A stretch of DNA of 64,000 nucleotides from Pollenia angustigena (taxonomy: Eukaryota > Arthropoda > Insecta > Diptera > Polleniidae). Location: contig OV884059.1 in NCBI GenBank assembly GCA_930367215.1, positions 248,123,803-248,187,802 of the forward strand, read 5' to 3'. The notes under the pieces are model-generated. The model saw only the letters and a program-made list of their open reading frames with translations, was not told the DNA's origin and searched no databases. The stretch's first letter is position 1; every line of letters begins with the position of its first letter. The translations under genes were made by a program, and so were the position numbers. Shown piece by piece: positions 1 through 9,700 of the stretch.

Positions 1-248
1 ATGAGTAAATGAAATAAGAATATTATACTGGCATCACATATACATCACAATAGTATTGTTGTTTCTTTTCAACCAGTTGTTTGGTAAACAAGTGACCGAC
101 TGACTAAAAAGACCTAAGTGATCCATGCAAGTGACCGATTGAACGGAATTGAACGATGAAACTGAACGGCCGTTCATCGTTCATCTGACTGACCCGTTCA
201 ATTGAACTAGTTCGTTCATGACCGACACAACTCTACTGAAAATGGACG
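1..248. other. AT-rich sequence without a gene; short GAAC hairpin
   Basis: I see no coding exon here. Around 130-215 the motif GAACG/CGTTC recurs in both orientations. Bases 151-160 (GAACGATGAA) pair with 173-182 across a 12-base loop, and 164-175 is a perfect palindrome (GAACGGCCGTTC). This may be the degraded end of a repeat. Confidence 0.3.
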
Positions 249-647
249 GTTTCAAATAGGGAATGGTAAATGAATTCCAAAATTGATTTTCGATTTTTTG
301 ATCGACTTTATACCCACACCACAATAGTGGAGAGGGTATTATCCATTTGTGCTGATGTGTGTAACGCCTTAAAATATTGGTCCTAGACACACCTTAAAGT
401 ATACCGATCGACTCAGAATCTCTTTGAGTCTAACTAACGATGTCCGTCCGGCTGGCAGGCTGGCTGGCTGTCCATGTAATCTTGTGCGCAAAGTACAGGT
501 CGCAATTTTGGAGATAATTTAATCAATTTTGGTACATAGGCCGAACCGTTGGACCACGAGGGAAGATAGGGGAAAATTTCTTCCTCTCAGAAACTATTAC
601 ACCGATTTTAATGAAATTTAAAACATAGATAGATCCATATCTACACC

Positions 648-1781
648 ATTTTTCATTTAAAATGCGAAAATTCAAGATGAAATTGAGAAAATTCCAAATG
701 AAATTGAGAATTTCAATTTAATATTGAGAAAATTCCAATTGAAAATGAGAAATTCAATTTGATATTGAGAAAATTCCAAATGAAATTGAGAATTTAAATT
801 TGAAATTGAGAAAATTCCAAATGAAATTGGGAAATTTTAATTTGAAATTGAGAAAATTCCAAATGAAATTTAGAAAATTCCAAATGAAATTTAGAAAATT
901 CCAAATGAAATTTAGAAAATTCCAAATGAAATTGTGAAATTTTAATTTTTCATTGATAAAATTGAATTATCGATATAATTTTTATTATATTCATTCAACA
1001 AACATACATAACTAACAAGGATCGAAAAATATGAAAATAAATACAAATCGCAGTATTATTGACCAACAGGCATATCTTCCAGATCCAGAGCAGATTGGTA
1101 AAACGATGAAGTATGTTGTATGGCTCTACTGCAATCTCCAGTAGTTACACATGTCTTAGAAGCATTAATCATCTGTTCTAAGAAGACAAGCCTCTGTTCT
1201 CCTACATGGGTGGGAATTACGTTCGGTACATTCATCGTTGTTGTTACCGTACTTTTTATTTTTGACCAAATAATTTCAATGGGGTTAAGCATCGGTGAAT
1301 AGAGGCTCAATCGCAGGAGCGTAGCTGGAGAGTTGTCAGAAATAATTTGTAGCCGACTGTGGCATTGAGCATTGTCACATACCAATACGAGGATCTGGAT
1401 GCCTGTTGGTCAATAATACTGCGATTTTTATTTAGTTTAATTTTTTTCGATCCTTGTTAGTTATGTATGTTTGTTGAATGAATATAATAAAAATTATATA
1501 GATAATTCAATTTTATCAAGGAAAAATTAAAATTTCTCAATTTCATTTGGAATTTTTTCAATTTCAAATTTAAACTTCCCAATTTCATTTGGAATTTTCT
1601 CAATGTCAAATTGAAATTCTCAATTTCATTTGGAATTTTCTCAATTTCAAATTGATATTCTCAATTTCAATTGGAATTTTCTCAATTTCAAATTGAAATT
1701 CTCGAATTTCATTTGGAATTTTCTAAATTTCAAATTGAAATTCTCATTTTCATTTGGAATTTTCTCATTTTCAATGAAAAG
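648..1781. mobile_element. Fold-back element with long arms of about 30-bp subrepeats
   Basis: The left arm (about 648-1080) consists of tandem units built on AAATTGAGAAAATTCCAAATG. The right arm (about 1402-1781) is the inverse of it, with AATTTCATTTGGAATTTTCTCAA units. The arms continue inward into a unique stretch (TTCAACAAACATACATAACTA at left, its complement at right). The ends read TTTTCATT..AAAATG. The only coding material is a transposase fragment in the centre, so the element is presumably non-autonomous. Confidence 0.75.
1056..1411 (-). pseudogene. Truncated IS630/Tc1/mariner-type DDE transposase fragment
   Basis: A 109-residue open frame on the minus strand (1385 to 1056, with further codons back to about 1411) contains the hydrophobic strand ILVLV followed by CDNA..H. 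Thirty-two residues later comes SPMLNPIEIIWSKIK. These match the second Asp and the Glu of DDE_3/IS630-like transposases. There is no ATG at the start, and the N-terminal DNA-binding part and first Asp are absent. Both ends of the fragment run into the inverted arms of the fold-back element (the final MPVGQ codons are inside the left arm). It is a captured catalytic remnant without likely activity. Confidence 0.7.
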
Positions 1782-2211
1782 TTTTAAAAATAGGATCACA
1801 AGGGGAGGTAGGGGGCAATTTCTGCATCTCACAAACTTTCAAACCGATTTTAATGAAGTTTATAAACATAGATAAATTCATATTTATATGGACACATAAG
1901 TATGATGTGTTTTTAAATACTGTGGTGTAGGGTAGGTTTTATTCCGGTTTTTGAAATCGATGAATCGAACCTCAAAATCGTTTAAGATTAATTTGTAAAC
2001 TTATACCTTATATCACAAAGGGGGCTACACCAGCATTTTTTTGGCAAACTACTAGAGAAATTGAACTGAGATTTTAACAGTGGGTAGATATGACTACTTT
2101 TTATATATTTCGTGTAAAAAGTGAAAATGTGTAAATTTTGAGATGTCCTTTAGAGGAACAAGTGCATGTACATTTCACATATTAAAATTGTATTTTTGTA
2201 TAGTCAGTCAG

Positions 2212-2385
2212 GCCTGTCACATAAATTCATTCCGATCGAAAGTGGAAGTGATTTCGTATCTTGCTTCTCATAAAACGAAATCAATTTTGATCGGAATTGA
2301 TTTCTGTGGCAAGTCTGAATGTATGGATAGTATTCAAAGGATTATGACAATAGTTCCTGATCGGTGCCGACTGTTTATTTGCTAA
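2212..2385 (+). CDS. Possible coding exon, product unknown (candidate upstream mei-217 exon)
   Basis: After an acceptor-like run (TTTTTGTATAG and TCAGTCAG) a frame stays open to a TAA at 2383-2385; it is also open back to an ATG at 2143. The peptide includes KSILIGIDFCGKSECMDS and looks protein-like, but I recognise no family. Its position in front of the mei-217 zinc-binding exons would suit an N-terminal mei-217 exon. However, it lies inside the hAT-like element at 257-3186, and I find no clean donor in the right phase; GATA|GTATTC is the only one that avoids a stop when joined to 2714. It could be a transposon remnant or chance. Confidence 0.3.
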   Translation, partial: ACHINSFRSKVEVISYLASHKTKSILIGIDFCGKSECMDSIQRIMTIVPDRCRLFIC

Positions 2386-2459
2386 GTTACTATTAAGTTA
2401 GTTTTAGAAAACAAATGTTTGCATGTCGTTGATGTCAGAAAGATGCAGATATATTTTCT

Positions 2460-2608
2460 TGTAATTTTTTAATTTTTTTTTAATTCCCTAAGCTAATCCC
2501 ACGAAGCTCTACGCTTGTCTGCAGGAAAGAGAGACTGTCGGGAATCGAACCCCAACCCCGGCGCTGATAGACGAGCACACTACTAGCTAACCTACAGGGG
2601 CACTCGTT
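2460..2608 (-). repeat. tRNA-derived SINE, family B copy 1
   Basis: Read on the minus strand: GTGCCCCTGTAGGTTAGCTAG (A-box-like), then GGGGTTCGATTCCC (B box at 2541-2551), then a short body with CTTCGTGGGATTAGC and an A-rich tail at 2460-2485. The same head, body and tail occur at 53100-53288, so this is a SINE and not a functional tRNA. It lies inside the hAT-like element. Confidence 0.75.
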
Positions 2609-2713
2609 TTTAATAGAATAAATTACATACTTTTTGTTTTTTCACTCTACTTATTACTAGATTTAAATATCGCTCACACACTGGTCTGTTTGAATATTAG
2701 CATATTTCCACAG

Positions 2714-2792
2714 GAATGCTATGGCTAAATTCACCTGTTGTGTTTCTATTATATGTTGATTTTCACGAAGCTGACTTTCAGGGTTTGGTTCG
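2714..2792 (+). CDS. mei-217: Candidate mei-217 exon (MCM OB-fold strand)
   Basis: The borders TTTCCACAG|GA and GTTCG|GTACGA frame 79 bases. Spliced in phase to the exon at 3361 they give HEADFQGLVR-IQSVWYC. This resembles the G-x-V-x-x-x-S pattern of MCM N-terminal OB folds just before the zinc-binding cysteines, and the phase (two leftover bases CG) fits exactly. Against it, the segment lies inside the hAT-like element bounded by 8-bp duplications, and the open frame continues past the donor to a TGA at 2830-2832. It may therefore be a chance fit, a transduplicated piece, or proof that the element boundary is misjudged. Confidence 0.4.
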
Positions 2793-3360
2793 GTACGATA
2801 TGTTTAGAACTGTTTTGTTCACTGTCCATTGATGACTTTAATTTCTGAAGAACAAGGGACCTTATATTAAAGTTGGCAGTATACCAAGGGTACTAATAGA
2901 TAAATACTTAAAACCTACAACATTACCTTGGAAAACTGCATAAGCATATCTACAAACGTATGTACGCACAAAAGATAAAGTTTTATTGTGATGCCCATTA
3001 TTTATCGATTTAATTAAGATTAAAAATAAAAATGGCCAAAATTTTGATAAAAATAAAAAAATCATTTTAAAAGCCTAATAATCGATTTCAGTATAAAATC
3101 GCATACGTAAATTCGATTGCAAAAAGTCGATTTTTTACCACAGAATCGATTTTCGATTGGAATCGAAATCAATTTACCATTCCCTAGTTTCAAATTATGT
3201 TCTAAAATTTTATTACCAGTGAAACCGTAAATATACAATTGCATGTTTTTCCTTGTGCGACCAATGAAGGCAGAAACAATAATAAATGCCACAGATATAA
3301 TATGATATTAACTGGATTCTTTTTTGTTTTGTTGGGTAACAATAAACTTAATATTTTTAG

Positions 3361-3756
3361 CATACAATCTGTTTGGTATTGTTCGACTGATTGCACCCGG
3401 AATAAAATTAAGACGAATTTATTGGACGGTAAGAGCGATTGAAAGTTTTATTAAAAATGCTTAAAGTTATTTTATAATTAATTTTAGTTCCTACTTGTAC
3501 AAATTGCAAACATCCGATGAATGAATACACAAAATTGAGGTATTCACAAAATTATTATTTGCTTCGTATATTGCCAGTTGAGAGTGTAGAGCCACCACGC
3601 AATCTCAACAAAATATTTCGTGCTGTAACTGTTCGAGCTCCAGAACACGTTTTTGATTGTCAATTGACTCTTGGAGATCGTTATATAGTAACTGGATATT
3701 ACAATTACTCTTCTCAAAAAGAAGAATTTGAAGCATGGAATCTTTCAACTATTTAG
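3361..3756 (+). CDS. mei-217: mei-217, C-terminal part (MCM N-domain-like, zinc-binding)
   Basis: Two exons: 3361-3428 (acceptor ATTTTTAG, donor GACG|GTAAGAG) and 3488-3756 (acceptor AATTTTAG), separated by a 59-bp intron. Spliced, they read IQSVWYCSTDC...VPTCTNC. The C-x3-C / C-x2-C arrangement fits the MCM zinc ribbon, followed by an OB-fold-like tail that ends at TAG 3754-3756. About 113 residues are visible; the N-terminal part is not securely found. In flies MEI-217 carries the N-terminal MCM module and works with MEI-218 and REC (MCM8-like) to promote meiotic crossovers against Blm helicase. The stop lies 22 bases inside the mei-218 frame, matching the dicistronic Drosophila arrangement. 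Assignment rests on motif, position and the overlap. Confidence 0.75.
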
Positions 3757-6700
3757 AATCCCTCCGGGAAATATCAGAAAGTCAGTTAGAAGCCCTGTTG
3801 AGATATGATAGTCCACCAGAAACCCCCAACCAACTGACTGATGCTACTGTTTTATTACAAAGCGGTTGTATTCATGATGACCAAAATAAAAGTAATAATT
3901 ATTGTCCTTTTGATTCATTTAATAGTATGATACCGCACAATCGTGAACAGTTTGTGTCTCAAATGGATACCCAAGTCGATTTTACAATTTTTCAGCATAA
4001 TTCCCCAAAGTTACAGTGGTTAAATGAAAATGATCACTTTAATATTGAAACGTCACCACCAGATGCTGTTGAACATTTCAATATATCAGTTCGTGAGAAT
4101 ATTGAGGTGAATAGCAGTTATTCAGAGAAAAGTTTTTCTGGTTTGGAAAAAAATGAAAATGCTACTGATTCCCAGATCTGCAATATGAATAAAACCCCAA
4201 ATAATGACTTTGAGAATATTGATGACGTCTTTAAAACGATTGATTTTGAATATATTTCAAACTTGGAATTTTCTTATTTGAATAAAGAGGACAAAAGAAA
4301 GGTATTTAAAAAAATTTAAAGTAGCTTTTTAAACGGGAAACCCTATTTTTTCATCTATAATAGTAGTTATAACACCTCTTTAAAAATATATATGTGGAAT
4401 ATTTTATGCAAAAGTATTTAATCTAGCTAATTGATTTTCATAATATAATATAATATTTTTATTTTACTTACCAAGTAACCTGTAGGACAGTGACATTGGT
4501 CATGACAGGTCCAGGTGATAGGGACTCATGCGGGAAGAATGGGTCTGGATTATAATAACTACTGTAGAAGCTGCTCTGATGAGGAGGAAGCGGTGTTTCA
4601 ATTTCTCTGCCAATGCCGCGGTCTCGGAGCTATTAGGATTAGTCGTTTTGGAGACCAGAATTGCCATATTTGGACGCTGTGTCTAGTGTGGGACTAAAAT
4701 CGATCTGTCTGTTTTGCAGAGAGTCAGGGTATCACAGGGACTCCTATAAGCACCCAAATGAGCCGTGCTCGTATCGTGAACCGAAGTTACATATTGTATG
4801 TAATGAGAGCTTTCATAAAACATTTCTTACCATTCAACTTAAATAACTTATTTTTTTATGCAGTATGTCTCCATTTAAACGCATTTTTATTTTTAAAAAG
4901 CACAATTTGTCAACGCCGAGATTTGAAAGCAGGCTCCCAAAAACAACGTTTATACTTGTTAGTCTTGAGTCTTAATCTCTACCCCACGTACGTATTATTT
5001 AATTTACAGTTACCAAGTTGTTTTTACATACAAGCATGAATTGAAATATGCTTAAAAAAATTAACTGCTTCGGTAGAGAAACTTGAATCTTTCTTTTTGT
5101 TTTGTTTGTTGATTTTATCACTTTTGCGCTCTAGACAACTGAACAACGTGAACATGCGAATTACGAGAAAGCACTTTATCAAATGGTGAAATGCCTGTGC
5201 TGGTAGGTTCAGACTTGACTCTCAAGACGAAATTATTAATATTCGGCACAAGAACTCTTCTATGAATCTTTACCACATAACATAATTTTGTTTTGGCAAG
5301 TCCATGATTGCCGATGGGTCCCAAACAGGATATACTCTCGAAAATGTGTCTATAAATACTGTAGTGTAGGGTATCAGATAACATTTTTTTTCCTTAAAAT
5401 GAGACAATTTTCAACTTTTCAAATCATTTGGAACTATTCAAAATAAAATTTTTTCAGTCAGTATTTTGTTGCATAACCGTGGTTTTTATGGTTTTTAAAT
5501 AATAAAAGAGTAGTATTAGCGAAGAATTCAACCAGTTTTAAACGAAATACATTGTTTGATTGCGAAAAATCCGTAACGAATATGGTAAACAATTCCAAAC
5601 CCTTGTAATCGTTACTATAAAACCCCTATTAAAAAATATAATGAAATTCTGGAAATGCTAATCTGGGGATTTCTAACAGATCTTGTAAATACGAAAAATC
5701 TATAAAGGTCAATGGGTCTGCCGTGTCGAATTACTCCATGGAACAAAAATCCCAGTCGATATTTTACAATATTTTCAAACGTAAACCCAAGAAAACGTCA
5801 GACTGAAATAGATGAACATATATCGACGCTTACAGTTGAAGACAAATCTAACAATACTATTACCTACCCAGCAAATAAAATTGGACCACCTGATCCATTT
5901 CGATAAAATGGACTACTCCATGGACTGGTCCGATGTAATGCAAGCATGGACCATGTCATTGTTAAAAAGTACTTGTAGTGAGACGACATGTCTTCGTTTT
6001 TTAACGACGTGCTTTCGTTTTTAAACGACTTTAAAACTATTCCTCTTGAGTATACCATTTAAAACTACTACTTAGTAGTCCAAAGGTTGGTTATATGGTC
6101 CTCTCCTAGGACATCGTAATGTTAAATAGAACATGTTTTTCCATACGTTTGGTTTACTTTTGGACTAGTCCTGGCCTCTTGTGAGCTACTCTTTACACGC
6201 GTGTTTGGATTGGTCCTATTATTTGCAGGGTATACGCTAACCTCTACATAAGCGAGTAAAGCAGGTACCGGAATAAATTTCGAGACCATATAATCTAGAT
6301 GATATCAACATTGCATGAGCCATATTATACCAAATGCGTAATGGAAAATACATTTTACGAAGAATACCTAAGGTTTTTCCGTTAAGGAGATTTATATAAA
6401 GAAAAATTTCATCCGCATAGATAAATAACTCACATAATGATAAATTATTGTGTGAAGAAAGGTATATATATAATAAAAATAAAATAGGACCGAAAACATA
6501 GCCCTAAGGAATACCAGAAACAAACGGACTTACGGAAGAAACAACGCTATTATATTCTGCAAATTGCGACCTCCCAACAAGACAGGAGATTATAAGTTTG
6601 CAGGCAGATTTCGAAAAATTAAATTTATTTTTAAGTTTAATGATTAAAGTATGATAAGAAACTCATTCTCATTTAAGTATTTTTAAGTTCTATCTGTAAG

Positions 6701-9700
6701 CGATAGAAGCATCAAAGTAGAATAATAACCGTTATGAAATGCATATTGTCCTTTATACAAACGTAAGGATGGAGCAACAAGCATTTGGTCTCTCTTATAT
6801 CGACCCCTTTGCGCGAAATTATCGTATGTTACAAAAACCAAATTTTACAGCAGAGCCTTTTTTCTACTTTTCTCTGCTTTCGCTTGCAATATCAAAATGA
6901 AAAAATACATTCAATTTTTGGAGCAACGAAGTGGAATTCGCCTACAATATTTTGTCAGGTGACGTCTCTTTGGATATAGAACAAGATTGCATCAAAAACT
7001 CAATTTAAAAAAAATTGGCATATACATATGTATGTACGTTAAATTCGCGCAAAAGGGTCGATATGTTCCAAACCTTTTGATAATACTGGAAGTATAGAGA
7101 TGGGCCTAAATCACCTGGTTCATTAATTACCTTTGGATTCGTTAAAGGAATCACTTGCTGTTTTCCAAGAAGAATAAAAGCTTGATGTCGTTAAGATAGC
7201 ATTAAAATGATCCCGAATGAAGTTTGATATCACAGGATAGGCAGACCATCTTAATAAAACGTCTTGTAATGTTATCAACACCAACAGAATTCGATTTTAC
7301 TTAAACAAATATAAACTGGGAATTATTTCCTTCCGAAGGTAACTTTATATTATATTCAACATTTTTTAATTTTTCGAATTTATTCTATGAGCTAAATTTC
7401 AGTTATGTATTTTATAAAGCTTTTTTGTAATAGTCCTATTCCTTCAATTTTTCAGAAATGACTTTATACACTACCAGACTATTATTTTGTATTTCTTGTT
7501 ACATTTTACCTTAGCTTTCCGTTGGAAAGCAATGAGGTATATTGTATGTACAGAAAAATTTACAATTATTAGACACCAGCAGAATGTAATGCATTTTCTG
7601 GCCCGCTACGGCCTTCGTCAGCATTCTTTGTGTCACACTGGATAGTGATAGTGGAGAGGGTATTATGCATTTGTGCTGATGTGTGTAACGCCTTAAAATA
7701 TTGGTCATAGACCCACCTTAAAGTATACCGATCGACTCAGAATCACTTTCTGAGTCGAACTAACGATGTCCGTCCGGCTGGCTTGTAGGCTGGCTGGCTG
7801 TCCATGTAAACTTGTGCGCAAAGTACAGGTCGCAATTTTGGAGATAATTTGATAAAATTTGGGACATAGGTTCTTATTGGCACGAGGACCAAGCCTATTG
7901 AAAATGGGCCAAATCGTAGGACCACGAGGAAAGATAGGGGGAAATTTCTTCCTCTCAGAAACTATCAAACCGATTTTAATGAAATTTAAAACATACATAG
8001 AACCATATCTTTATGGACACAAAAGGGATGCATTTTTCAAAAAATAGGACCACGCGGGGAGATAGGGCCAATTTCTGCCTCTCAAACCGATTTTAATGAA
8101 ATTCAAAACATAGATAGATCCATATCTATATGGACTCATAAGCTATACAGTTTTTTAAAAATAGGACCACAAGGGGGTAGGGGGTAATTTCTGCCTCTCA
8201 CAAACTTTTAAACCTATTTTAATGACTTTTATAAACATAGATAAATCCATATTTATATGGACATATCAGCATGATGTGTTTTTTAATACTGCGGTGTGGG
8301 TATCATATGGTCGGGCTTGACCGACTATACTTTCTTACTTGTTTTCATTAAATTATTTTCACTGAGGAAGGAATTTTTACAACTTGTAATTTTTATTAAA
8401 ATTTATTGATAATTTTTTTTTCTTGGCTGAGCTGGGATTCGAACCGGGTTGATCTTTACATGTTTCAAGAATCACCACATTCTATCGTCGGAAGATCTTT
8501 GAGTTCCACCACTGCGGTGCCCGTTAAGCCAACAGTCAAACATCAATCTTTAACCAGGTACTGGTGGTTCGAAATTTGCTGTAATTATTACTTTAACTTC
8601 AAATTACATGTTGCCTCCTTTCCTCTGTAATTTTTATTAAAATTTATTGATATTCCTTCCCTCAGTAAAAATAATTTAATGAAAATTAAATTTGATGAAC
8701 TCAAGCCTAATTAAAAGAATATCAAAAATTGAAAATTAACAGTTCAACTAAAAATCAAAATTGTTCTTATGTGGAAAAAGTTTAATAATTTATTGCTTTT
8801 CAATAAACGTTAGTGTAAAATTTTAACTTAATTTCGAGTTCTGTTAACATGATTACGCGTTTCTTTAAATTTTACTTATTATTTTAATAAAAATTCGTGT
8901 AACTAAAACTTAAGTCTCAAATAGTTTTCATTACAGCTCATTTTCATTTTTGTTCAAATTGTGCTATCTGCTTATTTTAATGTTCAAATAGATAAAATTT
9001 TAATTTGTAAATAGTGCTATCAGACATATAAGCGCGAATATCTGGAATTAAGAAAAAAATTAACATATGGGCATTTCCATCATGTCGAACGTGACCATCG
9101 TACACATTTAGAGTTAAAAAAAAGTCAAAATAAAACGTATATTTATTTTGGCAATAGATTCAAGTTATAGCTTTTAATTAGCCCTATAATTAGTGCTATT
9201 GTTCATTTTGATAAATTGTTTCGTTTTCAAGAAAATTGCAAAAAACAAGGCATTTGCACGTGACGAAAACAGAAGTGGTTTTTGTGGCCATTTTTTCGAA
9301 TGCCGATTTCAGCGAAACCTGAGGCAATATTTGAATGCAAAAAATTGTAGAATGTTATGCACTCATATCTCTTAAATATGGCTGTCATTTTAAATAAAAA
9401 TAATGTATACTTTATTTTTTATTTAGCTTTAATCGCTGTCGCACGTGATCTGTCGCACATGACATTTTTTTCCAGCATGATATACATGTTGATTAGACCG
9501 GGTCGACCTCCATACAAAAAAAAAGTTGTGCCAGTCACCCCCTAGAATAAAAGATATGTCAATGAAGTTTCTAAAACAGGAAACAATTTTTTTGCCACGC
9601 CCCAAAATACAGCCCTTTTGGTTTTTTATATTTAGCGCTGCCATTTAAAGTCCGATCTCATCATATTGCAAATCGTTTTTCATGGCTTGATAATGGCTTC

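Larger units (their letters stand above)
309..1935 (+). mobile_element. DINE-1/INE-1-like (Helentron-derived) repeat, split by a fold-back element
   Basis: It begins TATACCC.CACCAC..TAGTGGAGAGGGTAT, passes through GATCGACTCAGAATC and GTCCGTCCGGCTGG motifs, and ends near GGTGTAGGGTA. The same order is found uninterrupted at 7635-8346. DINE-1-type elements of Drosophila share this layout. Alignment with the 7.6-kb copy shows that 648-1781 is a foreign insertion. The 3' hairpin seen in the other copy is missing here. Confidence 0.7.
257..3186. mobile_element. hAT-like element, perfect 8-bp target duplication
   Basis: The left end TAGGGAATGGTAAAT (257-271) and the right end ATTTACCATTCCCTA (3172-3186) are inverted copies. 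Outside them the same 8 bases, GTTTCAAA, stand at 249-256 and 3187-3194. Eight-base duplications are the hAT hallmark. Both subterminal parts carry TCGATTTT-like motifs. Bases 309-1935 are a later DINE-like insertion and 2460-2608 a SINE. The remaining original DNA is about 1.2 kb, with no recognisable hAT transposase. Two exon-like ORFs (2212-2385 and 2704-2832) lie inside, which is unexpected. Confidence 0.7.

Noticed and set aside
2530..2605. tRNA gene on the minus strand
   Set aside because: B box is good, but the cloverleaf is incomplete, a SINE body and A-rich tail follow, and a second copy lies at 53.1-53.3 kb.
5118..5384. Minus-strand 88-codon frame as a retroelement integrase piece
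   Set aside because: Some resemblance to integrase spacer wording, but no zinc-binding or catalytic motif could be placed.
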